A stretch of 10,060 bases of DNA from an uncultured Oscillospiraceae bacterium (GCA_934630985.1 CAKTXO010000048.1:1-10060); one strand, 5' to 3'. Counted from the stretch's first letter, positions 1-5,686 are shown. The notes: generated by a model from the sequence alone, not told the origin. Numbers and translations are program-made.

Positions 1-414
1 CAGCTATCCTACGCCGCCGCCAAGGATCACAAGCTGACCGTGAAGGAGCTGAACGAACTAGCCTGCCGGCTTTACAATGAGTACGGCCTGGAAACGCAGC
101 CCGGGGTCAAGGAGATTTACAGCTGGGTGGAGATTCCCCACACCTATGAATCCCCCTTTTACTATATCAGCTACGCCACCTCGGCGGTAAACGCCCTGGA
201 CATTTTGAGTATTTCCCAGGAGGACTACCGGGAGGCGGCAGACACCTATATGCGGCTGACCGCCCTGCCTATGGACATTCCCTATCAGAAGGCTCTGGAG
301 CAGGTGGGTCTGCACAATACCTTCGATGCCGACACCCTGCAATTCATCGGCCAGGGCGTGGCGGAATATGTGAATGACCTGTCCGGCTTCATCGACTACC
401 CCGACGCGGCTTAA
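1..414 (+). CDS. M3-family oligoendopeptidase (PepF-like), C-terminal end, 5'-truncated by window
   Basis: The reading frame is open from the first base, so only the last 137 residues are visible; an internal ATG at 40 is not the start. In-window residues 47-61 contain His, Tyr and the block PFYYISYATS, the signature of the C-terminal lobe of M3 zinc metallopeptidases (oligoendopeptidase F / thimet oligopeptidase group). In that family, His and Tyr residues of this segment line the active site and contact the peptide. The HEXXH zinc site would lie upstream of the window. These enzymes are cytoplasmic and cut short peptides. The rest is helical, as expected for the family. The stop is followed by a weak hairpin (arms 433-440 and 449-456, one G-U pair) with no T run. 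Family is secure; the exact subfamily is not. Confidence 0.88.
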   Translation, partial: QLSYAAAKDHKLTVKELNELACRLYNEYGLETQPGVKEIYSWVEIPHTYESPFYYISYATSAVNALDILSISQEDYREAADTYMRLTALPMDIPYQKALEQVGLHNTFDADTLQFIGQGVAEYVNDLSGFIDYPDAA

Positions 415-472
415 AAGGGACATAGTATCCAGCAGCGCTTTCGACTGGAAGTGCTGACTTCGATAACTCTGT

Positions 473-499
473 CATTGCGAACCAGTGGAATGTGGCAAT
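473..499 (+). repeat. Module A hairpin repeat, degenerate copy
   Basis: It carries the constant left flank CATTGCGAACCAG and the right flank GTGGCAAT found in the full copy at 537-571, but the inner right arm (CTGGT) is missing, so only the outer ATTGC/GCAAT arms can pair. It looks like a decayed or deleted copy. Confidence 0.6.
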
Positions 500-536
500 T
501 CCTTGGTATTTCAGAACGCTATCGGAAACGCATGTC

Positions 537-571
537 ATTGCGAACCAGCGTCGCAACGCTGGTGTGGCAAT
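537..571 (+). repeat. Module A hairpin repeat, intact copy
   Basis: Outer arms ATTGC (537-541) and GCAAT (567-571) flank a small internal loop (GA opposite GTG). The inner arms ACCAGCGT (544-551) and ACGCTGGT (556-563) pair perfectly around the loop CGCA. Related copies occur inverted at 781-877, 7289-7325 and 8527-8652, and in the same orientation at 3183-3247. Many bacterial genomes carry hairpin repeats beginning CATTGCGA and ending GGCAATCC; this appears to be a member. Confidence 0.75.
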
Positions 572-600
572 CCGTAACCCCTGCCTTTCCTTCGGGGTGG

Positions 601-648
601 TGCTCCGCGCAGCGAATTAAAATTGAAATGATTGCCAGTGGCAATCAT
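601..648 (+). repeat. Module B repeat, copy 1
   Basis: A 23-base segment (601-623, starting TGCTCCGCGCAGCG) is followed by a hairpin with arms ATGATTGCC (628-636) and GGCAATCAT (640-648) around the loop AGT. The same unit is found reverse-complemented at 8586-8633, with the 23 bases identical and one base pair of the stem exchanged. Confidence 0.75.
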
Positions 649-660
649 ACCATAATTTAT

Positions 661-685
661 GCTGTCACGAAGTGACTGAGGGGAT
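661..685 (+). repeat. Module C hairpin repeat, forward copy
   Basis: GCTGTCACGAAGTGACTGAG includes the small hairpin GTCAC-GAA-GTGAC (664-676). The same sequence is at 3282-3302 and, inverted with a longer loop, at 7224-7250. TGACTGAGGG at 673-682 is perfectly complementary to CCCTCAGTCA at 709-718, so this copy and the next form a 10-bp inverted pair around 26 bases. Confidence 0.7.
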
Positions 686-708
686 CAGAATTTCTATATT
701 TTGACAAT

Positions 709-760
709 CCCTCAGTCAAAAATCAAAGATTTTTGCCAGCTCCCTTTACACAAGGGAGCC
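709..760 (-). repeat. Module C repeat, inverted copy with adjoining hairpin
   Basis: It begins CCCTCAGTCA, continues into a 7-bp hairpin AAAAATC-AAA-GATTTTT (718-734), then CCAGCTCCC and a second hairpin, GCTCCCTT (739-746) with AAGGGAGC (752-759). The order CCCTC..AGTCA..TGAC..AGCTCCC matches the inverted copy at 7222-7250, but the stem between the constant flanks has a different sequence that is still self-complementary. Confidence 0.65.
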
Positions 761-780
761 GTGGGTGCTCCCGCACCAGT

Positions 781-877
781 GCGTTTTTTGATGGCTCTCG
801 GAATGTTTTGCGGATTGTGACCGGAGGGAATCCCTGGAAGGGGCTACACCAGCGTTGCCATGCTGGTTCGCTATGAC
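781..877 (-). repeat. Module A composite repeat, inverted copy
   Basis: It aligns with 8496-8569 over about 75 bases, including TCTCGGAA and GGATTGTGACCGGAGG. It then has ACCAGC (848-853) and GCTGGT (862-867) as hairpin arms, ending GGTTCGCTATGAC. Compared with the simpler copy at 7285-7328 it carries an extra stretch of about 30 bases (818-846) between GGATTG and the hairpin. Confidence 0.7.
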
Positions 878-921
878 CTGACAGCATCGTCCCCGGTGGG
901 AATTCCCACACAAAGACAAAA

Positions 922-953
922 AGGCTTGCCGTCCGGAAACAGACGGCAAGCCT
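922..953 (-). terminator. Bidirectional intrinsic terminator
   Basis: A 12-bp perfect stem, AGGCTTGCCGTC (922-933) with GACGGCAAGCCT (942-953), closes an 8-base loop. Read on the minus strand it lies about 25 bases after the nucleotidyltransferase stop and is followed by TTTTGTCTTTG. Read on the plus strand it is followed by CTTTTTG and would also stop transcription arriving from the peptidase side. Confidence 0.88.
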
Positions 954-977
954 CTTTTTGCAATTTTCGAAAAGGGC

Positions 978-1895
978 TTACTTCCACAGACCGTCGGGGT
1001 ACTTGCCCGCGTCCGTCATAGCCTTCAGGGCGTTCACCACCATGGGCTTATCGGCGGCGTAGGTCACGCCGAACCAACGGTCAGGAGAGGACAGCACCCG
1101 GAAGGTGGCCTTCTTCTCCTGAATCAGCTGGGTGATGGGCAGGGGCAGGAAGAACTCACACTTGAGAGGATTGGTCTTCAGAGCTTCCTTCAGGAAAGCG
1201 GAGAACCGCCCTTCGATCTCATCCAGGAAGCTGGGCATGAAGCCCCACATATTCATAGACACGGTGGTTTCCGGAGCCACATCTGTGTAAACCCCGTCTT
1301 CCAGATAGCGGATGCCGCCGGGATAGGTTTCGATGCTGGTGCGCTCGATGACCTCTTCCAGGTAGCCGTTGCCGTCAATCTTGCACACGCCACGAGCTAC
1401 GCTGCCGTTCTCGGTGACGGTCTTGCCCAGCTCATAGCCCACCATGCAGTAGGCGTGGGGGTCGGTGGTGGCGGCCAACTGGTCGTAGATGACCTTGAAT
1501 GCGGCCTTGCCATAGTAGTCATCGGCGTTGATGACGGCAAAGGGCGCGCCGTCAATAGCCTCCCGGGCGCAGAACACCGCGTGGGCGGTGCCCCAGGGCT
1601 TGACCCGGCCTTCGGGAACGGTGAAACCGGCGGGCAGATCCGTCAGCTCCTGATAGGCGTAGCGGATTTCCACGGGAGCCTTCTCCAGGCGCTTGCCCAC
1701 GGTGGACATAAAGTCATGCTTGATGGCTTCCTTGATGATAATCACAACGGTGTCGAAGCCGGCCTGATGGGCATCATAAATGGAATAATCCAAAATGGCC
1801 TCGCCCTGACTGCCTACGGGATCGATCTGCTTCAGTCCGCCGTAGCGGCTGCCCATGCCGGCGGCCATGACCACAAGAACAGGTTTCTTTGCCAT
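978..1895 (-). CDS. Nucleotidyltransferase family protein (sugar-phosphate type)
   Basis: The 305-aa product has an N-terminal GT-A/Rossmann nucleotidyltransferase fold. Residues 8-22 carry the NTP-binding loop (VVMAAGMGSRYGGLKQ), a variant of the GxGxR..P.K signature of sugar-nucleotide pyrophosphorylases. NADD at 123-126 is the likely metal-binding acidic motif, GT at 102-103 lies in the nucleotide pocket, and RWFGVTYAADKP (273-284) is a C-terminal motif. The family joins a sugar or small alcohol phosphate to a nucleotide with release of pyrophosphate; the substrate cannot be read from sequence. The start has a good ribosome site (AAAGGAG, 9 bases from ATG) and a near-consensus promoter upstream. 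It is a single-gene unit: the neighbours are convergent on one side and divergent on the other, so context gives no pathway. Confidence 0.88.
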   Translation of the reverse strand: MAKKPVLVVMAAGMGSRYGGLKQIDPVGSQGEAILDYSIYDAHQAGFDTVVIIIKEAIKHDFMSTVGKRLEKAPVEIRYAYQELTDLPAGFTVPEGRVKPWGTAHAVFCAREAIDGAPFAVINADDYYGKAAFKVIYDQLAATTDPHAYCMVGYELGKTVTENGSVARGVCKIDGNGYLEEVIERTSIETYPGGIRYLEDGVYTDVAPETTVSMNMWGFMPSFLDEIEGRFSAFLKEALKTNPLKCEFFLPLPITQLIQEKKATFRVLSSPDRWFGVTYAADKPMVVNALKAMTDAGKYPDGLWK

Positions 1896-1930
1896 ACAAT
1901 CTTTCTCCTTTGTGTGTTGGATATACCTCC

Positions 1931-1959
1931 ATTATACGCTTTTGCCCAACGGAAAGCAA
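1931..1959 (-). promoter_or_regulatory. Promoter of the nucleotidyltransferase gene
   Basis: On the minus strand, TTGCTT (1959-1954) is followed by a 17-base spacer and a perfect TATAAT (1936-1931). This is a housekeeping sigma-A type promoter, about 36 bases upstream of the ATG. Confidence 0.8.
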
Positions 1960-2079
1960 GACCGGAGACATGGATTCAGAGATTTCCACAAATTTTTAGG
2001 GAAATGTAACAAACAAAACCATTACGCTTTGTGAATAACCCTGTCACCCAGGGGGAAAATAACCGAAGGAGGGAAGAAA

Positions 2080-2754
2080 ATGATCCTGTCGTATTTTCGT
2101 ACATTGTTTTTGTACCTGGTGCTGATTTTCGCCGTCCGGCTTATGGGCAAGCGGCAGATCGGGGAAATGGAGCCGGCGGAATTCGTTGTGACCATGCTGG
2201 TGGCGAACCTGGCGGCCATCCCCATGCAGGATGGGGCTATCCCGCTCTATTCCGGGCTGGTGCCGATTCTGACAGTGCTGGGCATGGAGCTGGTGCTGTC
2301 CGGGCTGATCCTGCGCAGCGTCCGGCTCCGGCGGCTGCTGTGCGGCAAGCCGGTGATTCTCATCGACAACGGGAAAATCTTGCAGGAGAATCTGAAAAGC
2401 GCAAGAATTAACCTGGATGAGCTTACCGGTCAGCTTCGAGCCAAGGATGTGCTGGACATCCGGACGGTGCAGTTTGCCATCCTGGAAACCAGCGGGGATT
2501 TGTCCGTATTTCCCTACCCCAAGGAAAAGCCCGCCAGCGCCAAGGACGCGGGGGTGCAGGCAACCGGGCAGCATTTGCCGGTGACGGTGGTGGAGGACGG
2601 CTATCTGTCCCGGGAGAATCTGGAACGGGCGAAAAAGGATGAAAAGTGGCTGGAAAAGGTGCTTTCCCAGCACAATTGCGGTGTCAAGGAGACGTTTTTG
2701 CTGACGGTGGACGAAAGCGGTCAGGTGGTCTGGCTGGGAAAGGAAATAAAATGA
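2080..2754 (+). CDS. YetF / DUF421 family membrane protein
   Basis: The 224-aa product matches the DUF421 (YetF-like) family in length and layout. Hydrophobic segments lie at about residues 4-21, 36-50 and 56-78; the motif RLMGKRQIGEMEP (20-32) is typical of the family; a cytoplasmic C-terminal domain begins near GKPVILIDNGKI (89-100) and contains the LRAKDVLDI and FAILETSGDLSV strands. Bacillus homologues (YetF, YdfS, YkjA) are membrane proteins, several of them sporulation-associated, with no settled biochemical role. The start is fixed by AAGGAGGG at 2066-2073, 6 bases from the ATG. Its stop overlaps the next start (ATGA), so the pair should be translationally coupled. I could not assign a confident promoter in 1960-2065. 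Confidence 0.9.
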   Translation: MILSYFRTLFLYLVLIFAVRLMGKRQIGEMEPAEFVVTMLVANLAAIPMQDGAIPLYSGLVPILTVLGMELVLSGLILRSVRLRRLLCGKPVILIDNGKILQENLKSARINLDELTGQLRAKDVLDIRTVQFAILETSGDLSVFPYPKEKPASAKDAGVQATGQHLPVTVVEDGYLSRENLERAKKDEKWLEKVLSQHNCGVKETFLLTVDESGQVVWLGKEIK

Positions 2755-3131
2755 AGCGATGCTGGTTTGGGGTCTGCCTGCTGGCAATTCTGCTGGCAGG
2801 AAGTATCGCCGTGACCTGGGGCATGGATGGGGTGCACCGGCCGATAGCCGGGGAATTGCGCCGGGCGGCGATCTGCGCCCAGGCAGAAGAGCCGGAGCAG
2901 GCGGAGGCGGAATTCAGAAAAGCCCAGGCGGACTGGGAAAGATGGGCCCATTTCCGAGGCTGCTTTGCGGATCACACCCCCACGGAGGCGGTAGATCAGG
3001 AGCTGGCGGCGGCTCGGTCTTCCGCAACGCTGGAAGAATGGCCGGACTTTGCCGCCTCCTGCGCCCGGGCGGCCAAAATGGTGGAGGCGATAGGCGCTGC
3101 CCATGCCTTCAATTGGTGGAATCTGCTGTGA
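2751..3131 (+). CDS. DUF4363 family protein (YetF partner)
   Basis: The 126-aa product starts at the ATG that shares ATGA with the upstream stop. Residues 4-22 form a single hydrophobic segment (signal anchor or signal peptide). The rest is an Ala/Glu-rich helical region with WERWAHF near residues 63-69, a following DH pair, and a C-terminal NWWNLL. These match what I recall of DUF4363, which is often encoded directly after DUF421 and ends in a hydrophobic Asn-containing motif. It is presumably anchored in the membrane with its helical domain outside the cell. Function is unknown; adjacency and coupling suggest it works with the YetF protein. The frame could also be entered from upstream near 2646, but that would overlap the DUF421 gene by about 110 bases with no support. 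Confidence 0.78.
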   Translation: MKRCWFGVCLLAILLAGSIAVTWGMDGVHRPIAGELRRAAICAQAEEPEQAEAEFRKAQADWERWAHFRGCFADHTPTEAVDQELAAARSSATLEEWPDFAASCARAAKMVEAIGAAHAFNWWNLL

Positions 3132-3182
3132 CGAAATATTGTAAAATCTCCGAAATAGCGGGTAGGGGCGGCCGAAAACTAT

Positions 3183-3360
3183 GTCATTGCGAACCAGTGC
3201 TCACACGGGTGTGCCCCTCTCCGGGGATTTCCTCCGGTCACAATCCGTTCCCCCGCCCCTCTTGGCTCCCACTTTGGGGGAGCTGTCACGAAGTGACTGA
3301 GAGGGTAAACACGCCCTCTCCGCCCCTTCCAGGGGCACCTCTCCCATAGGGAGAGGCAAG
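3183..3360 (+). repeat. Composite intergenic repeat, copy 1 (modules A + C + G/C-rich hairpins)
   Basis: In order: module A start GTCATTGCGAACCAGTG with a one-mismatch hairpin (3193-3199 and 3204-3210), a GGAAATCC-type insert read in reverse, a GCTCCC/GGGAGC hairpin, module C with GTCAC-GAA-GTGAC (3285-3297), a GCCCC/GGGGC hairpin (3322-3336), and CCTCTCCC-ATA-GGGAGAGG (3338-3356). Nearly the whole order recurs, reverse-complemented, at 7170-7328. It fills the space between the convergent DUF4363 and spoIIP genes, and the last hairpin may help stop transcription, although no clear T run follows it. Confidence 0.8.
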
Positions 3361-3371
3361 AGGCTACTTAT

Positions 3372-4337
3372 TCATTGTGCCCCATCCGTCCCCAGAGCCA
3401 GGGCGGTCACGGCCTGCGCCAGAGCCTTTGCCGCCCGCTGAGCCTCTGCCTGGGTATTCCCTGCCGCGCCGATTTCAATCAGCAGGGAGCCGGGGCACAG
3501 ATCCTGGTTGAACCGGGCGGCACGAAGCTGCAAGGGTCGGGTAATGCCCGGATACATTCGTTCCAGCTGGGCGTGGAGCTTCAGCCCCAGGGAAAGATTC
3601 TCCTCGTAGGTATCATAATTCGTCCCCATGACGATCATCAGCTGAGCCGATGGCTCCCCTGCTACCGTGGCCTGGGTGCGCATTTGTCGGTTCCCCTCCC
3701 CTGCCGCGTCCCGGTGCAGGTCGAGAATCAGCCGCAGACCGGAATATTGGCGCAGATAGGCTTCCAGGGATTTCCGGGTGCGTACATAGGCTCCGTTGTA
3801 GCTGGGGTAGTCGTGAAGCTCCCGGTCGTGGATGACGCCGATGCCCTGCTCTTCCAGAGCCTGGGCTACAATGTCGCCCATGGCGATCATATTTCCGGAT
3901 TCCTCGGTGGTGCGCCAGCCCGGGGACTCGGCGTAGCCTTCCGTGGTGTGGGTGTGGATAATGAGCACCGAGGGGGGATCCTCCCGGAGATTCCAGGTCA
4001 GAGGCCGGGTAAGCAGCGCCTCGATATCCGGCTCCACCGTAGCGGCGTAATAAAGGGAGGGCTCCTCCGCCTGGGAAAAGCTGGGAAGGATTGGTACCGT
4101 TTCCGGGGGAACCGTCGCCGCCGGGGGAGATTCCATGAAATTCGGGGAAAAAGCGGGCAAAGCGCTTGAAAACCGGACATCCCGTCCGGTTTCCAGGTAT
4201 AGAAAAAAGGCCGCCGTGTGGGGGCTGGTCAGAAAATCCAGAGCCCGTCCGCCCCAGCCCCCCAGCCAGAGCCGCAGAACCAGGGCGCAGAGCACCGCTG
4301 TGATCCCTACCCGCCGTGCCCGGGTAAGCTGCTTCAC
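3372..4337 (-). CDS. spoIIP: Stage II sporulation protein P (peptidoglycan amidase/endopeptidase)
   Basis: From the GTG start the product is 321 aa. Residues 11-30 form one membrane anchor, followed by a Pro-rich linker (about 60-90) and the SpoIIP catalytic domain (about 122-312). HTHTTE (128-133), HDRELHDYPSYN (170-181), DLHRDA (206-211) and Glu288 in LLIEIGAAGNT are the family's metal/catalytic landmarks, and all are present. SpoIIP acts with SpoIID and SpoIIM to thin septal peptidoglycan and drive the engulfing membrane around the forespore. I chose GTG at 4337 because GGGAGG sits 7 bases upstream and because an in-frame ATG at 4442 would overlap tadA with no ribosome site. It lies 46 bases after tadA in the same direction, so they probably share a transcript; no sporulation-type promoter was evident. 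Confidence 0.93.
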   Translation of the reverse strand: MKQLTRARRVGITAVLCALVLRLWLGGWGGRALDFLTSPHTAAFFLYLETGRDVRFSSALPAFSPNFMESPPAATVPPETVPILPSFSQAEEPSLYYAATVEPDIEALLTRPLTWNLREDPPSVLIIHTHTTEGYAESPGWRTTEESGNMIAMGDIVAQALEEQGIGVIHDRELHDYPSYNGAYVRTRKSLEAYLRQYSGLRLILDLHRDAAGEGNRQMRTQATVAGEPSAQLMIVMGTNYDTYEENLSLGLKLHAQLERMYPGITRPLQLRAARFNQDLCPGSLLIEIGAAGNTQAEAQRAAKALAQAVTALALGTDGAQ

Positions 4338-4383
4338 ATAGATCCCTCCCGTAATCGATGAAAACGGCGGCAAGCGGGAAATG

Positions 4384-4878
4384 TTAGCTAGAGGTTCCCT
4401 GGCTTTTGGGCTTCCACCTGGGGCGTGAGCGCAGTTCCACACGCAGCTTTTGGAAAAATTCCGTCAGCAGCGCCCCGCAGGCTTCCTCCAGGATTCCCGA
4501 CTCCACCTTCGGATGGTGATTGAACCCCATATCAAACAGGCCGCACACCGACCGGACGGCGCCGGATTTTGCGTCCCCGGCACCGTAGACCACCCGGGGA
4601 ATCCGGGCATTCACAATTGCTCCGGCGCACATGGGGCAGGGCTCCAGGGTCACATACAGGGTGCACTCCCACAGCCGCCAGCCGTTTAAGTTTGCGCAGG
4701 CATCGTTGATGGCCTCGATTTCCGCGTGAGCCAGGGCGTTTTTCGCCTCCTCCCGGCGGTTGCGCCCCCGGCCGACAATCTGACCCTTTCGGGTGATGAC
4801 GCAGCCCACAGGCACTTCCCCCGCGTCAAAGGCCTCCTTCGCCAGCGCCAATGCCGCAAGCATAAATTCCTCGTCCAT
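4384..4878 (-). CDS. tadA: tRNA(adenine-34) deaminase
   Basis: The 164-aa product is full length for TadA. It shows the cytidine-deaminase fold motifs HAE (residues 51-53, zinc ligand His and proton-shuttle Glu) and PCPMC (80-84, the two zinc-binding cysteines), plus VPVGCVI (22-28) and NHHPKVESGI (120-129), which are characteristic of the tRNA-specific enzyme. TadA converts wobble adenosine 34 of tRNA-Arg(ACG) to inosine and is usually essential. The start follows AGGAGGG 6 bases upstream. A promoter lies immediately upstream, giving a very short leader. spoIIP follows on the same strand. The C-terminal extension (RSRPRWKPKSQGTSS) is short and basic and ordinary for the family. Confidence 0.95.
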   Translation of the reverse strand: MDEEFMLAALALAKEAFDAGEVPVGCVITRKGQIVGRGRNRREEAKNALAHAEIEAINDACANLNGWRLWECTLYVTLEPCPMCAGAIVNARIPRVVYGAGDAKSGAVRSVCGLFDMGFNHHPKVESGILEEACGALLTEFFQKLRVELRSRPRWKPKSQGTSS

Positions 4879-4901
4879 GATATCCCTCCTCTTGTGGAGT
4901 T

Positions 4902-4931
4902 ATCATAGCCGAAAACCGCCCTGGCCGTCAA
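4902..4931 (-). promoter_or_regulatory. Promoter of tadA-spoIIP
   Basis: On the minus strand, TTGACG (4931-4926) and TATGAT (4907-4902) are 18 bases apart, each matching the sigma-A consensus at five of six positions. Expected transcript start is about 15-20 bases before the tadA ATG. Confidence 0.7.
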
Positions 4932-4979
4932 GGGTATGATAGCAAAAAGAGAGCGCGGATATTGTCAGATATCGTTCGC

Positions 4980-5008
4980 AGGACAAATCCGGTTTTCCTT
5001 CCTAGAAT
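4980..5008 (+). promoter_or_regulatory. Possible promoter of the small three-gene unit
   Basis: AGGACA (4980-4985), a 17-base spacer and TAGAAT (5003-5008) form a partial sigma-A match, diverging from the tadA promoter. The start codon of the first small gene is 28 bases downstream of the -10 element. Confidence 0.45.
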
Positions 5009-5035
5009 GAAAGAAAAAACAAGGGAGGAAACATC

Positions 5036-5158
5036 ATGGAATCGACCTTATATTTTGACCCCCAGGCGGCGAAGCCTGCCGCCTTCTGTCCGGAGTGCGG
5101 CGGGGAGTGCTATGCCCCCGGCTGCTTCTGCTTCCGATGCGAAAGGAGCGCCCTATGA
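5036..5158 (+). CDS. 40-aa cysteine-rich microprotein (zinc-ribbon-like)
   Basis: The start has a strong ribosome site (GGGAGG at 5023-5028, 7 bases upstream). Six cysteines lie within 18 residues (18, 21, 25, 30, 32, 35), beginning with CPECGG, a typical first knuckle of a zinc ribbon, and ending CFCFRC. The N-terminal 17 residues have no Cys. This pattern suggests one or two structural metal sites in a reducing cytoplasm; there is no signal peptide. Its stop overlaps the next start (ATGA), so it is probably coupled to the 77-aa gene. I do not recognise a named family. The combination of ribosome site, coupling and Cys spacing makes a real gene likely despite the length. Confidence 0.65.
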   Translation: MESTLYFDPQAAKPAAFCPECGGECYAPGCFCFRCERSAL

Positions 5159-5388
5159 CCCTGGAGGAAATCAGCCTGTCCTATCGGGTGGCGGCGGAGC
5201 CGCTGCGCCGTCGGCTCCGGGAGCTGCGGCAGGTCGCCGCGGTGGAAACCGACCCGGAGGAATTGTGGCAGCTTCGGCACCGGATGGCGGTGCTTACGCC
5301 GATTCTGACCCAGCTGAACGAGCTGGCGGAGCTGACGGCCCACTACTACGAAAGGGGGTACTGGCGCGATGAGAAATATACCCTCTGA
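5155..5388 (+). CDS. 77-aa helical protein of unknown function
   Basis: The start at 5155 is supported by AAAGGAG 7 bases upstream and by the ATGA overlap with the preceding gene; an earlier in-frame ATG at 5095 would run through that gene. The product is almost wholly helical and rich in Leu, Arg and Glu (RRRLRELRQ at 18-26, then HRMAVLTPILTQLNELAELT at 42-61), with heptad-like leucines suggesting a coiled-coil hairpin. It ends HYYERGYWRDEKYTL. Similar short proteins with a YYERG-like end occur, as I recall, beside sigma-like genes in Clostridia and in phage or integrative elements. No function is assigned. Its last 20 bases overlap the next gene. Confidence 0.72.
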   Translation: MTLEEISLSYRVAAEPLRRRLRELRQVAAVETDPEELWQLRHRMAVLTPILTQLNELAELTAHYYERGYWRDEKYTL

Positions 5389-5680
5389 CAGCCGGGGCAA
5401 GCTGGAGCTGGTCAAGCGCATTATGGAGCAGGAGCTCAGCGAGCTTCAGCGGCAGACCCTGGTGGATTACTACATCCGGGGAATGACCATGACGGAAATC
5501 GCCCGGGCCCGGTCTGTGACGCCCAGCACGGTGTACCGCACCCTGACGCGGGGGATGGCAAGAATCTGGCGGTTTCTGCTTCTCGACCCGGAGGATTGTA
5601 AAAAAATCGTGAACTCCCCGGGAAAAATCCGGCAAAAGCTTGCGAAATCCGGGAAAAATGGTATAATATCAGATATATAA
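5369..5680 (+). CDS. Small sigma-70 region 4-like DNA-binding protein
   Basis: The 103-aa product contains a helix-turn-helix at about residues 24-70. LSELQRQTLVDYYIRGMT is the usual pre-HTH segment, MTEIARARSV the first helix, and TPSTVYRTLTRGMARIWR the recognition helix, as in sigma-70 region 4 or LuxR-type domains. No sigma region 2 is present, so it cannot be a complete sigma factor; it may act as a transcription activator or a partner subunit. The start overlaps the previous gene by 20 bases, and the ribosome site (AAGGGGG) is modest. The C-terminal 30 residues are basic (KIRQKLAKSGKNG). A promoter for the next gene lies inside its last codons. Confidence 0.8.
   Translation: MRNIPSDSRGKLELVKRIMEQELSELQRQTLVDYYIRGMTMTEIARARSVTPSTVYRTLTRGMARIWRFLLLDPEDCKKIVNSPGKIRQKLAKSGKNGIISDI
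5640..5667 (+). promoter_or_regulatory. Promoter of lipid kinase-nudix unit
   Basis: TTGCGA (5640-5645), a 16-base spacer and a perfect TATAAT (5662-5667) lie within the end of the sigma-like gene. The predicted start near 5674 gives a leader of about 70 bases that includes the GC-rich hairpin at 5687-5714. Confidence 0.6.
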
Positions 5681-5686
5681 AAAACT

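Larger units (their letters stand above)
415..977. other. Repeat-rich intergenic region between convergent genes
   Basis: This 563-base gap has no convincing gene. Short open frames on both strands lack ribosome sites and recognisable protein character. It is mostly hairpin repeats: two copies of module A (473-499 and 537-571), module B (601-648), module C in both orientations (661-685 and 709-760), an inverted module A unit (781-877), a 14-base perfect palindrome GTGGGAATTCCCAC at 896-909, and a terminator at 922-953. It lies between the ends of two convergent genes, where repeat insertion would be least harmful. Confidence 0.8.

Noticed and set aside
451..675. 74-residue open frame across the repeat region after the peptidase gene
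   Set aside because: It reads straight through module A and B repeats and has no ribosome site.
415..977. Possible CRISPR array or tandem repeat
   Set aside because: The repeats are hairpin modules in both orientations with irregular spacing and no unique spacers of constant length.
2031..2079. Leader structure or riboswitch before the YetF gene
   Set aside because: Only a 5-bp CCCTG/CAGGG hairpin is seen at 2039-2052; too little to call a regulatory RNA.
2044..2787. 247-residue open frame on the minus strand opposite the YetF gene
   Set aside because: His/Gln/Pro-rich antisense frame with no ribosome site; the plus-strand gene has a strong ribosome site and family motifs.
3338..3356. CCTCTCCC-ATA-GGGAGAGG as the spoIIP terminator
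   Set aside because: It is part of the composite repeat found again at 7170-7190 in a non-terminating position, and no T run follows on the minus strand. A role in termination is possible but not supported.
3375..4169. 264-residue open frame on the plus strand opposite spoIIP
   Set aside because: Antisense to a clear SpoIIP with intact catalytic motifs; no start signal and no protein-like features.
4170..4192. Perfect 9-bp inverted repeat (AAACCGGAC / GTCCGGTTT) inside spoIIP
   Set aside because: It lies in the coding part of the linker-to-catalytic region, has no T run, and the coded residues (ETGRDVRF) read normally; probably chance.
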